Shown here one piece after another: positions 19,064-27,232 of a DNA stretch of 64,000 nucleotides (its first letter is position 1; each line of letters starts with the position of its first letter). This DNA comes from Ferruginibacter paludis (GTDB taxonomy: Bacteria; Bacteroidota; Bacteroidia; Chitinophagales; Chitinophagaceae), in assembly GCF_030409685.1 (NCBI RefSeq), contig NZ_JAUFQJ010000002.1:62001-126000 (forward strand), given 5' to 3'. The position numbers and the translations under genes were made by a program. The notes beneath the pieces were generated by a model. That model saw only the letters and a list, made by a program, of their open reading frames with translations. It ran no database searches and was not told the DNA's origin.

Positions 19064-19642
19064 ATGAAACAATGTTTAACATTTGTATTTGCCATCTTTT
19101 TTTTATGTAATTGTACGCAAAAAAAATACAGCACACCACATGTGCTGATCAACACCAGCTATGGAGATTTGGTAGTGGAGCTGATGCCTGTTAATGCACC
19201 CATATCTGTTGCAGCTTTTTTATCTTATGTAGACTCAGGGTTTTACAAAAACGGATCTTTTTACAGGGTATTGAGCAATGATAATGTACCTAAGCAATAT
19301 AATACCGGCTTAATCCAGGGAGGGCTATTCACTTACAACCAGGCCCTGCTGGATCGTATTCCTGGTATTGCTCATGAACCTACTTCCGTCACTCATTTAT
19401 CTCATACCAATGGAACTATTTCATTGGCAAGAACAACTCCCGGAACCGCCAGCACAGAATTTTTTATTTGTATAGGAGATCAAACGCAATTCGACAGCAA
19501 CCAGTCTGCCGATAGCCTGGGCTTTGCAGCGTTTGGAAAAGTGGTGGAAGGAATGGATGTGGTAAGACAAATTCAAAATAATCCCAGTCGCGGAGAGTAT
19601 TTTACGGTTCCTATTCGCATTGAAAATATAAAGAGATTGTAA
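19064..19642 (+). CDS. Cyclophilin-type peptidyl-prolyl isomerase, lipoprotein
   Basis: 192 residues. The N-terminus MKQCLTFVFAIFFLCNC is a lipoprotein signal, with Cys17 as the likely lipidated residue. The rest is a cyclophilin domain: VLINTSYGDLVVELMPVNAP, FYKNGSFYRVL, GLIQGG, ISLARTTPGTASTEFFICIGDQ, and FAAFGKVVEGMDVVRQI. The catalytic-site Arg (FYRV) and the GG...STEFFI motifs are present. It would assist proline-limited folding in the periplasm or at the outer membrane. It stands alone between two minus-strand genes. Confidence 0.92.
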   Translation: MKQCLTFVFAIFFLCNCTQKKYSTPHVLINTSYGDLVVELMPVNAPISVAAFLSYVDSGFYKNGSFYRVLSNDNVPKQYNTGLIQGGLFTYNQALLDRIPGIAHEPTSVTHLSHTNGTISLARTTPGTASTEFFICIGDQTQFDSNQSADSLGFAAFGKVVEGMDVVRQIQNNPSRGEYFTVPIRIENIKRL

Positions 19643-19716
19643 CCGGAAGAGAAGTTGAATGTCTGCGCCAATTACTTGCATTATTATAAAGTGAGCTTTT
19701 GTGAGCACGGTGATGT

Positions 19717-20700
19717 TTACAATTGAAGTACAAGTCTATTTATAAAATCAATCTCGTCTTGGGTTAACGACACGTGGATTGCCCTGGCATTTTGAACTGC
19801 CTGCTCTTTATTCCTTGCTCCAACTAAAGCGATCGTAATGCCGGGCCTTTGCAACGTCCATTTAATAACCAATTGCGCAAGGGTAGCATCTTTGCTGTCG
19901 GCTATGGGTTTTATTTTTGCCAGGAAGGCATTGGTTTTTATAATACTTTCCTCTGTAAAATATTTATTGGCTGCCCGGTGATCACCTTCGGCAAATTTAT
20001 AACCTGGTGTTATTTTGCCTGAAAGTAAGCCACGCTCTATAGGGCTATAAGCCAGGATAGACTTGTGATTTGCTATGCAATATGGAACAGTCTCCACTTC
20101 TATACCCCGGTTTACCATACTAAACGGAACCTGGTTGCTTACCAGTTGTATCGTTTGCTCAGCTTCTGCCATTTGTACTGCATTGTAATTGCAAACGCCT
20201 GCATACCTTACCTTTCCCTGTTTTATCAATGCATCCACAGCTTCCATCGTTTCATGAATGGGCGTAGTAATATCCGGCCAGTGAATCTGGTACAGGTCGA
20301 TGTAATCTGTGCCCAAACGTTTCAGGCTGTCCTCACATTCTTTGATAATGCTTTCTTTGCCGGCATATTTATAAATATCGATGTCCTCTCCCTGGTTGTT
20401 TTTGCTTTTAAACGCCAGTGTTCCTTTTGCAAGATCCCAGCGCATACCAAATTTGGTTAGCAGCTGAATTTTATCTCGTGGAAAATCTTTGATGGCTTCA
20501 CCAACGATCGATTCACTATCGCCCTGCCCGTAGATGGGCGCTGTATCAATAGAAGTAACACCTTCGTTGTATGATGACCTTATGGCTTCAATTGCATCGT
20601 TGCGGTCGGTTTTGCCCCACATCCATCCGCCCGCAGCCCAGGCGCCAAATGTAATTGCGGATAATTTAAAATTTGTATCGTTTAAATTCTTGTATTCCAT
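19717..20700 (-). CDS. Aldo/keto reductase
   Basis: 327 residues forming a full (beta/alpha)8 aldo/keto reductase. The catalytic tetrad is visible: Asp in SIDTAPIYGQGDSE with the Tyr in IYG, the Lys in QLLTKFGMRWD and the His in DLYQIHWPD. The C-terminal LVGARNKEQAVQNARA is the NADPH phosphate-binding loop. It is closest in pattern to the general-stress/YhdN-like subgroup (AKR11/12). Substrate unknown. No partner gene on either side. Confidence 0.92.
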   Translation of the reverse strand: MEYKNLNDTNFKLSAITFGAWAAGGWMWGKTDRNDAIEAIRSSYNEGVTSIDTAPIYGQGDSESIVGEAIKDFPRDKIQLLTKFGMRWDLAKGTLAFKSKNNQGEDIDIYKYAGKESIIKECEDSLKRLGTDYIDLYQIHWPDITTPIHETMEAVDALIKQGKVRYAGVCNYNAVQMAEAEQTIQLVSNQVPFSMVNRGIEVETVPYCIANHKSILAYSPIERGLLSGKITPGYKFAEGDHRAANKYFTEESIIKTNAFLAKIKPIADSKDATLAQLVIKWTLQRPGITIALVGARNKEQAVQNARAIHVSLTQDEIDFINRLVLQL

Positions 20701-20823
20701 ATCAAAATATTATAACAGTTAATTAATGCTATAAGTTAATAAGTAAGAGGGATATTTTACCAACATGTGTTGACGATTTTTGAATAGAATTCTTGATTTA
20801 CAAAGTAAAAAAAAATGATACCT

Positions 20824-21504
20824 CTATAAGCAATAGCCAAGAAAAAAAAGGAAATCATCCTGGATATACAACGACGATATGGTAGTCAAATTATTGTTTT
20901 CTCCACTGGAGATATAATTGACTTCTTCACGTAGCGATGCTATAACGCCACTCATATTCGCAATGCTGTCTTTTACAAGGTGGCCTGTCATTGTAAGCAA
21001 GGTGTCGCCGGCAATTGTAAATTTATATCCGCTTGCCATTGTTGCTGAATTATTACTACCCGGAACATTGCCGGAGATGATTCCGCCAGCGGGGAAGTAC
21101 ACAGAATCATTGCCTATTATTTTATATTGTCCGGACGAATTGGTTGGCGATGCTGTAAACGACATGGGCATACTCATTGTGTCTGTCAGTTGCCCATTTT
21201 CATAAGACGCGGTGAATACATTTGTTTCCAAAGAATAACCAATTCCCAGGGTTGTGGCAGTACCGTTAGCAAAAGAAAAAGAACCCACTCCATTTGTTGT
21301 TGTGTAATCTGACGTGGTAATGCTGACCATGGTTGTTCCACCAAAATCGTACGCCATCGTTGCCTTCGTATTAGCTTTCATCGTTAAAAATTTCCAGTGG
21401 CCTTTTAACGGATCAGTATTATTGCCTGCGGTGCTGTCTTCTTTTTTACATGAAATAATGAATAGCGATACGGCGAGTGTAGTAAATAAAGGGATTTTTT
21501 TCAT
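20824..21504 (-). CDS. Lipoprotein of unknown function
   Basis: 226 residues with lipoprotein signal MKKIPLFTTLAVSLFIISC (lipidated Cys19). The mature part opens DPLKGHWKFLTMKANTKAT, as in lipocalin-like Bacteroidota lipoproteins that start with a GxW motif, then is rich in Ser, Thr, Gly and Asn with alternating beta pattern. No catalytic motif. The last residues (DDFLFFLGYCL) are unusually hydrophobic for a protein of this kind and might be read-through after a late frameshift. I do not recognise a named family. Confidence 0.7.
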   Translation of the reverse strand: MKKIPLFTTLAVSLFIISCKKEDSTAGNNTDPLKGHWKFLTMKANTKATMAYDFGGTTMVSITTSDYTTTNGVGSFSFANGTATTLGIGYSLETNVFTASYENGQLTDTMSMPMSFTASPTNSSGQYKIIGNDSVYFPAGGIISGNVPGSNNSATMASGYKFTIAGDTLLTMTGHLVKDSIANMSGVIASLREEVNYISSGENNNLTTISSLYIQDDFLFFLGYCL

Positions 21505-21673
21505 AAATTTTTTAAGGGTAAATAATTAATGTTCGGTAAACATATAAAAAATAGCAATGCACTTTGCCACCAAAAAATTTTTTATCAGATAAATGTTGAA
21601 AATGCAATCAGGAAAATAAGAAGGGCAGTATAGAACTACCGCCTTGTTAACGATTGCTTGCCATATGAAAAAA

Positions 21674-21747
21674 TGGACGTCACGGATGGATTCGAACCAT
21701 CGTAAAAAGTTTTGCAGACTTAAACCTAACCACTCGGCCACGTGACT
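21674..21747 (-). tRNA. tRNA-Cys (GCA) with encoded CCA
   Basis: On minus a full cloverleaf can be drawn: D arm GCCGAGTGGTTAGG, anticodon loop CTGCAAA with GCA at positions 34-36, T arm GATGG-TTCGAAT-CCATC, discriminator T73 as expected for tRNA-Cys, and CCA. Six of seven acceptor pairs form. Position 1 is A opposite G72, and 27-43 is T-T. The 4-base variable loop is normal for Cys. It is probably functional, but the mismatched first pair is odd. Confidence 0.85.
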
Positions 21748-21835
21748 GTTTGGATGCTTGCGCACCTTCATTAAATAATCTATATACCGCAGTTGTACCC
21801 GTGATTTTTTTATTGCAAAACTAAGGGGTAAATAT

Positions 21836-21868
21836 TAGTCTACCAAATTAATAGACTATTTATTTTTG
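21836..21868 (+). promoter_or_regulatory. Operator-like inverted repeat next to a Bacteroidota promoter box
   Basis: TAGTCTA (21836-21842) and TAGACTA (21852-21858) form a perfect 7-bp inverted repeat with a 9-base spacer. Two bases later comes TATTTTTG (21861-21868), fitting the TAnnTTTG -7 element. No TTTG is found at the expected -33 distance. The repeat occupies that place, as an activator or repressor site would. It would drive the RNA beginning near 21873. Confidence 0.55.
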
Positions 21869-21884
21869 TACGATCAATTTTAAA

Positions 21885-22018
21885 GGTCCGGTATGCGGAG
21901 GTCATAGTTAAATGAAAAACGGTGATATTGAGACTTTCGCTTTGGACAAAGTCCAACAAAGGTATGCCGTAAAAGAGGGCGACGCAACGATGATCCACAA
22001 AGGTTGTTAGCCCGGACC
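21885..22018 (+). ncRNA. Candidate structured RNA, family not recognised
   Basis: The ends GGTCCGG (21885-21891) and CCGGACC (22012-22018) can pair as a closing helix. Inside are the hairpin TTGGAC-AAA-GTCCAA (near 21941-21955) and a stem joining CAAC with GTTG near 21984-22006. GC content is visibly higher than the surrounding A/T-rich spacer, which is a usual sign of structured RNA in such genomes. It is not a tmRNA, RNase P, SRP or known riboswitch core by eye. No plus-strand gene follows, so a trans-acting RNA or a short mRNA is more likely than a riboswitch. Confidence 0.45.
21912..22010 (+). CDS. Possible 32-residue peptide inside the structured RNA
   Basis: ATG at 21912 opens 32 codons ending in TAG at 22010. 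The product starts MKNGDIETFALDKVQQ and ends MIHKGC. GGAGG lies at 21897-21901, ten bases before the ATG, an ideal Shine-Dalgarno that most genes in this window lack. The peptide is charged, with no signal or membrane segment, and has a single Cys as last residue. It could be a real small protein, a modified-peptide precursor, or a chance frame in a non-coding RNA. Confidence 0.35.
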   Translation: MKNGDIETFALDKVQQRYAVKEGDATMIHKGC

Positions 22019-22049
22019 CAAATTTTTGTGCATGGATTTAAAATATAAA

Positions 22050-22071
22050 AGCCTGCTACAATCAGCAGGCT
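22050..22071 (-). terminator. Probable terminator of hom
   Basis: AGCCTGCT pairs with AGCAGGCT around ACAATC. On minus it is followed by TTTTATATTTTA, which is moderately T-rich. It lies 28 bp past the hom stop codon. Confidence 0.65.
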
Positions 22072-22098
22072 ATAATAAACAAAAAAACAAAAATGATT

Positions 22099-23352
22099 TT
22101 ACACAACTCCCGCCAGTTCAAGGCTTCGCTTGCTTATTTTTTTATAATCAATATTTTCTATCACCGCATCGGGGCAAGCTATCAAGGAAATGCCTGCCTT
22201 TTTCCACCAGTCAGATTTAAATAAATTCGCTGCATGCACCACGCCGATAAGCCAGCTGTAATTAAACTCATTGTGCCATTCTTCTATCCACTCAAAATCT
22301 TTTTTATTGAGCTTTTCAATGTTGTCAACGCTCACAAAAACTTTTAAATAATAGTCGTTGTTCAGCACCGTATCGGTTTGATGTGCAATTTTTTTGTACT
22401 CGTATTTATAATCATAGCGCAAGGCAGAGATATCACTTAGTACCGCAGAGGCGGTAGGAAATGCACCGGCACCTTTGCCTTTAAAAAAATGTTTGTCTGC
22501 GAAACTGCTTTCGGTTGTGATGGCGTTGAACTCGTTGTGCACATGGTATAAGTCATCCGCTTCGGTTACAAATTGCGGCAAAACAAAGGCGGCTAATTTT
22601 CCATCAGCAAGCTTTTGTGCATTGGCCACCAGTTTAATACTGTACTTTTTTTCTTTGGCCACGGTGGCATCCTGCAAGGAGATATTGGTGATGCCATTGA
22701 AAATAAAGCGGTCTGTTTTTGCGATGATGCCAAAGCTGTGTGCCAGTAAAATACTGAGTTTATTAGCGGCATCAAAGCCGCCGATATCCAGTGTGGGATT
22801 GCTTTCTGCAAAACCAAGCTGTTTGGCCAGTAGCAAGGCTTCATTAAATTCTACCTGCTCCTGGAATATTTTGGTAAGTATAAAATTGGTCGAGCCGTTG
22901 ATGATACCGCGGAAGGATTGCAGCAAGTCATTGTCGTAATATTCTTCCAGGTTGCGGATGATGGGCATGCTGGCGCAGCAGGCGGCTTCGTATAAAAATG
23001 GCGTATTGTATTTTTGTTGCAGGGCATAGAGTTCTTCAAAATGTTCTGCAATCATTTTTTTATTGGCGCTTACCACGGCCTTACCATTTTCCAATGCTTT
23101 TTTTACAATCAGGTAGGCGGCGTCTGCATCATCAATCAGTTCAACAATTACGTTGATGTTTTCATCATCCAGTAAAACGTTGGCATCAGTTGTAAAATTT
23201 TCTGAGGCAATGCTTCTTGGCTTGCTGTTATTTTTAATACATATTTTTTTGATGGATGCCTGTAAGGTGGGTGTGCTATGCAATACATCGTGTAAGCCTT
23301 TGCCTACAACGCCAAAACCAAACAGGCCGATACAGAGTTTATTAGTTGACAT
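22099..23352 (-). CDS. hom: Homoserine dehydrogenase
   Basis: 417 residues. The Rossmann motif is GLFGFGVVGKGLHDVL, with VVSANKKMI (catalytic region Lys) and YEAACCASMPIIRNLEEY and GIINGSTNFILTKI for substrate binding. GFDAANKLSILLAH is the second family signature. It reduces aspartate semialdehyde to homoserine. It is a stand-alone enzyme without aspartokinase fusion. The C-terminal part does not show a clear ACT domain, so feedback inhibition by threonine is doubtful. It is 11 bp after the metB-like gene, in one operon behind a SAM-I riboswitch, so this copy appears devoted to methionine. Confidence 0.94.
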   Translation of the reverse strand: MSTNKLCIGLFGFGVVGKGLHDVLHSTPTLQASIKKICIKNNSKPRSIASENFTTDANVLLDDENINVIVELIDDADAAYLIVKKALENGKAVVSANKKMIAEHFEELYALQQKYNTPFLYEAACCASMPIIRNLEEYYDNDLLQSFRGIINGSTNFILTKIFQEQVEFNEALLLAKQLGFAESNPTLDIGGFDAANKLSILLAHSFGIIAKTDRFIFNGITNISLQDATVAKEKKYSIKLVANAQKLADGKLAAFVLPQFVTEADDLYHVHNEFNAITTESSFADKHFFKGKGAGAFPTASAVLSDISALRYDYKYEYKKIAHQTDTVLNNDYYLKVFVSVDNIEKLNKKDFEWIEEWHNEFNYSWLIGVVHAANLFKSDWWKKAGISLIACPDAVIENIDYKKISKRSLELAGVV

Positions 23353-23363
23353 GTTGTTATTTT

Positions 23364-24551
23364 TTATGCTGTTTGAAGGGACGACAATGCTGTCGTTGAA
23401 TTATTTGCGGTGATTTTTTCAAATGCCTGTTCCAGATCGGCGATCAGATCTTCTGCTTCTTCCAGGCCTACACTCAAGCGGATAAGGCTATCGCTAACAC
23501 CATTGGCCCTGCGGATGGCTGCAGGAATACTTTTATGCGTCATGTTCGCCGGGTGACTGATCAGGCTTTTGATGCCACCCAAACTTTCTGCCAGCAAAAA
23601 ATATTTTGTGCTTGTAACGAATGCTATTGCCGCGGCTTCTGTATCTTCTTTTAAAGAAAAAGAGATAATGCCACCAAAACCTTTGGATTGTTTTGTTGCA
23701 ATATCATGATTGTGATGTGTTGCAAGACCGGGGTAATAAATTTTGTCAACCAGCGGATGTGTTGCAAGCCAGTTAGCCACTTCGCCTGCATTGATGCAGT
23801 GTTGTTTTACCCGCAGGTGCAGGGTTTCCAGGCCCCGTATCAGCAGCCAGCTATCGAAGGGAGAAAGGATCGCACCGCAGGCATTCTGTAGAAATTTTAT
23901 TTTTTCGCCAACGGCTCTGTCTTTACAAATTACGAGACCAGCGATTAAATCACTGTGACCGCCCAGGTATTTGGTGGCAGAATGTACTACTATATCAGCT
24001 CCCAAATTAATGGGTTGCTGCAACGCCGGAGATGCAAACGTGCTATCCACACAAAGCAGGCAGTTGCTGACTTTGGCGATTTTGGCGATAGCTTCAATAT
24101 CGCTGATTTTTAATGTTGGGTTGGTAGGTGTTTCCAACCAGATGAGTTTTGTATTGGGTGTGATGGCGTTAAAAACATTGGCGGCATCCGTGGTATCAAC
24201 ATAAGTTATTTTGATGCCAAATTTTTCATATACCTGGGTGAATAAGCGAAAGGCTCCGCCATAAATATCATCTACCGCAATAATTTCATCACCCGTTTTT
24301 AATAGTTTGATTACTGCGTCAATAGCTGCCAGTCCGCTGCTGAAAGCGGCTGCTGTACTACCTTTTTCCAGTTTGGCGATGATGCCTTCTAAAGCTGTCC
24401 TTGTTGGGTTGTTGCTTCTTGCATAATCGTAGCCTTTGTTTACGCCGGGGGCTTCCTGCACAAAAGTGCTGGTTTGATAAATGGGTACACTGATGGCGCC
24501 TGTAAGCGGATCAACCGGGATGCAGTGTAATAAATCTGTTGCGTTGCTCAT
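23364..24551 (-). CDS. metB: Cystathionine gamma-synthase/lyase family PLP enzyme
   Basis: 395 residues of the Cys/Met metabolism PLP family. The cofactor Lys is Lys194 in HSATKYLGGHSD. DYARSNNPTRTALE, FSSGLAAIDAV and ETPTNPTLKISDI are typical, and SLGGIKSLISHPANMTHKSI binds the substrate carboxylate. It makes cystathionine from an activated homoserine and cysteine (or cleaves it). Synthase against lyase cannot be settled from motifs, but position directly behind a SAM-I riboswitch and before hom argues for a biosynthetic role. No metX/metA acyltransferase gene is in the window. Confidence 0.88.
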   Translation of the reverse strand: MSNATDLLHCIPVDPLTGAISVPIYQTSTFVQEAPGVNKGYDYARSNNPTRTALEGIIAKLEKGSTAAAFSSGLAAIDAVIKLLKTGDEIIAVDDIYGGAFRLFTQVYEKFGIKITYVDTTDAANVFNAITPNTKLIWLETPTNPTLKISDIEAIAKIAKVSNCLLCVDSTFASPALQQPINLGADIVVHSATKYLGGHSDLIAGLVICKDRAVGEKIKFLQNACGAILSPFDSWLLIRGLETLHLRVKQHCINAGEVANWLATHPLVDKIYYPGLATHHNHDIATKQSKGFGGIISFSLKEDTEAAAIAFVTSTKYFLLAESLGGIKSLISHPANMTHKSIPAAIRRANGVSDSLIRLSVGLEEAEDLIADLEQAFEKITANNSTTALSSLQTA

Positions 24552-24674
24552 GATAAAAAATTTTTAGTTCCGGGTTTTATTTAAACCGGAAGTGAATAAT
24601 AATTTCTTTCATGCCTTTCAAGAAGATTGAAATATACCGGGTAGGTTTTTTTATTTCCCTTACGTAAGGGGCAA

Positions 24675-24710
24675 CAAAAAAGCTCACCCGATAAATCAGA
24701 TGAGCTTTTA
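24675..24710 (-). terminator. Terminator of the SAM-I riboswitch expression platform
   Basis: On minus, AAAGCTCA pairs with TGAGCTTT followed by further T residues. It lies between the aptamer and the metB-like start codon (24551), so it can only stop transcription into the operon. The aptamer 3' side would compete through an antiterminator. Confidence 0.88.
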
Positions 24711-24744
24711 ATATTTTGTGCAGATATTTTGAGCTGTGGATCTG

Positions 24745-24866
24745 ACTTATCTGTCCCGATAACCATCGGGATGGAATTGGCACCTTTTCTTTTATTTCCT
24801 GCGGAGACAAAAGATAGGTTGTCAAGGCTTCACAGGGCCATAACCCTCTGCCTTTCTTGATAAGCG
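24745..24866 (-). promoter_or_regulatory. SAM-I (S-box) riboswitch upstream of metB-hom
   Basis: The minus strand shows the conserved S-box core in order: CTTATCAAGAAAGGCAGAGG, GGCCCTGTGAAGCC with TTGACAACC, AAGGTGCCAATTCC, a variable stem with GATGGTTATC, and GATAAG closing the P1 helix against CTTATC. This is a class I SAM aptamer. With SAM bound, P1 forms and the downstream hairpin at 24675-24710 terminates transcription. When SAM is low, metB and hom are expressed. Confidence 0.96.
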
Positions 24867-25078
24867 ATAAAACTAAAGAACTGGTACAAAGGTATAACCA
24901 CGAAGTTTAAAATTCCAAATAAAAATTTTAATAAAATGTTAAGGAGTCTTTAAAAGCTTTACCTGTATTGCATTACAGGTGAATATATTTTTTATCCCCA
25001 GTTTGCAAATTCTTTTTTCATAGCAGAATGGGTAAAAGATTTTTATCTTGTTGGCGGGATAAAATTAACCGACCCGAT

Positions 25079-27232
25079 ATGTACAATATTCAGCAGACTT
25101 TACAGCAATACTTTGGCTATAATTCCTTTCGTCACAATCAGGAAGAAATAATTGAAAACGTGCTGGCGAAAAAAGACAGCATTGTTTTGATGCCGACAGG
25201 AGGGGGGAAATCTTTGTGTTACCAGGTACCTGCTTTGGTGCTGGATGGGGTGACTATTGTTGTGTCGCCATTAATTGCTTTGATGAAAGACCAGGTAGAT
25301 GCGTTAAAATTAAATGGTGTTGCAGCGGCTTTTCTAAACTCTTCCCAATCTTCTTCAGAACAGGCTACTATCATTCAGCAGTTGAAAAATAACCGGCTGA
25401 AATTATTGTATGTAGCGCCAGAACGTTTACTGGGACAAAACAACTTACTCAATTATTTAAAAGACATTAATGTGTCACTCTTTGCAATTGACGAAGCACA
25501 TTGCATCAGCCACTGGGGACACGATTTTCGCCCGGAATATTTGGTGCTGGGGGAACTGAAAAAACAGTTTCCTGCTGTGCCTATTATTGCCTTAACTGCC
25601 ACAGCCGATTCGCTCACAAAAAAGGATATTATTCAGAAGCTGGAAGTAACTGATTATACGGTGTATGAAAATTCCTTTAACCGACCCAACATCAGTTACT
25701 ATGTAAAGCAGAAGCGCAATTATTTTGATCAGCTCACTGATTTTTTAGCGGAACATAAAGAGGACAGCGGTATCATTTATTGTCTCAGCCGCAGCTCGGT
25801 TGATAAGCTGGCAGAAGATTTAAGAGAAGAGGGATATGCAGCGGCAGCTTACCATGCAGGGCTTGACAAAAGTTTAAAAGAGCAAAATCAGGACTTGTTT
25901 TTAAAAGACGATATCAAGATTATTGTAGCCACCATCGCTTTTGGAATGGGCATCAATAAAAGCAATGTTCGCTTTGTCGTGCATGTGGATTTACCAAAAA
26001 ATATTGAAGGCTATTACCAGGAAACTGGCCGGGCAGGCAGAGATGGATTGCCCAGCGAAGCTATTTTGTTTTACAGTGCCGCGGATGTATTTAAACTGAA
26101 GAATTTCGCAAGGGTAGAAGGCAACGAAGCACAAAGTAAAGTGATGCTGAAAAAGCTGGACCAGATGGCGGCTTTTTGTGAGACAAGACAATGCCGCCGT
26201 AAATTTTTGTTGAATTATTTTGATGAACCGGCGGCCAACTTTTGCGGCAGTTGCGACGTGTGTTTAAGCCAGGAAGAAAAGACAGATGCTACCATTGAAG
26301 CGCAAAAACTATTAAGTGCAGTTACAAGATTGCAGGAAAGATTTGGCATCAATTACGTGATTGATTTTTTGCGTGGAAGCAGTACTACAAAACATGAGCA
26401 TCAGGGAATTAAAACATTTGGCATTGGAAAAGATATCACCAAAGACCAATGGAAAATGTATGTAAGAGATATGCTGCAACTGGGGTATTTACAACAGAGT
26501 GATACGGAATACCCCGTGTTGCAATTGACTGAATTGAGTAAACAGATATTGAAAGGAGAGCTGAAAGTGATGCTGGTAAAATCTGTTACGGTAAATAAAG
26601 AGCTTGTGCAAAAAAATGCGGCGCCGGAGTCAGTGAATGCTGATTTATTTAAGACTTTAAAAACTATCCGCCTCGGGCTTGCCAAAGAAGAAAATGTAGC
26701 GGCCTTCCAGGTATTTAGTGATGCCACGCTGGTTGAACTGGCAACTTACCTTCCGCTCACCAAACCAGCGCTGGCAAAGATTTCTGGCTTTGGTACCATT
26801 AAACTGGAGAAGTATGGCGACTATTTTTTAGACGCCATCATTGACTATTGCAGGGAAAACAACCTTACCACAAAAATAGATTCCAAGCAACCCAAACGGC
26901 AGCGTAAAAGCCCGTCAGTTGAAAAGACGAATGATACAAAAAAGCAAAGCTTGCAACTGTTTCAACTGGGCAGATCGGTGGAGGAAATTGCTTTTGAAAG
27001 AGGATTGTCAACCGGCACTGTTGAAGGCCACCTGGCGCATTTTATTTTTTCCGGTGAACTGAAGATCAATGAAATGGTAAGTGCAGAAAAACTACAAATT
27101 ATCAGCAAAACCATTGAAGAAAATAATCGCAGCCTGGCTATAGCGCCCATTAAACAAAAATTGGGTGATGGTTTTAGTTACGGTGAAATTACTGCCGTAA
27201 TGAATTATCTGAGAAGGATGAGTGAAGCCTGA
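25079..27232 (+). CDS. recQ: ATP-dependent DNA helicase RecQ
   Basis: 717 residues from the ATG at 25079 (MYNIQQTLQQYFGYNSFRHN). A longer frame from 25028 adds 17 residues unlike the family. SF2 helicase motifs are intact: MPTGGGKSLCY (Walker A), AIDEAHCISHWGHDFRPEY (Walker B and aromatic loop), ALTATAD and ETGRAGRDG. The zinc Cys cluster is CRRKFLLNYF and CGSCDVC. RQC and HRDC domains follow, with TYLPLTKPALAKISGFGTIKLEKYG as HRDC core. A final helix-turn-helix (SVEEIAFERGLSTGTVEGHL) is a C-terminal HTH_40 typical for Bacteroidota and Firmicutes RecQ. Its role is recombination repair. Its stop touches that of the convergent next gene. Confidence 0.96.
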   Translation: MYNIQQTLQQYFGYNSFRHNQEEIIENVLAKKDSIVLMPTGGGKSLCYQVPALVLDGVTIVVSPLIALMKDQVDALKLNGVAAAFLNSSQSSSEQATIIQQLKNNRLKLLYVAPERLLGQNNLLNYLKDINVSLFAIDEAHCISHWGHDFRPEYLVLGELKKQFPAVPIIALTATADSLTKKDIIQKLEVTDYTVYENSFNRPNISYYVKQKRNYFDQLTDFLAEHKEDSGIIYCLSRSSVDKLAEDLREEGYAAAAYHAGLDKSLKEQNQDLFLKDDIKIIVATIAFGMGINKSNVRFVVHVDLPKNIEGYYQETGRAGRDGLPSEAILFYSAADVFKLKNFARVEGNEAQSKVMLKKLDQMAAFCETRQCRRKFLLNYFDEPAANFCGSCDVCLSQEEKTDATIEAQKLLSAVTRLQERFGINYVIDFLRGSSTTKHEHQGIKTFGIGKDITKDQWKMYVRDMLQLGYLQQSDTEYPVLQLTELSKQILKGELKVMLVKSVTVNKELVQKNAAPESVNADLFKTLKTIRLGLAKEENVAAFQVFSDATLVELATYLPLTKPALAKISGFGTIKLEKYGDYFLDAIIDYCRENNLTTKIDSKQPKRQRKSPSVEKTNDTKKQSLQLFQLGRSVEEIAFERGLSTGTVEGHLAHFIFSGELKINEMVSAEKLQIISKTIEENNRSLAIAPIKQKLGDGFSYGEITAVMNYLRRMSEA

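Noticed and set aside
21885..22018. Assignment of the structured RNA to a known class (SRP, 6S, tmRNA, cobalamin or SAM switch)
   Set aside because: None of the core motifs of these families is present: no GGAAG/AGCAG SRP loop, no tag frame ending in ALAA, no S-box or cobalamin core.
24577..24825. Short frames on minus between metB and recQ
   Set aside because: They run through the SAM-I aptamer and its terminator; the RNA explains this segment.
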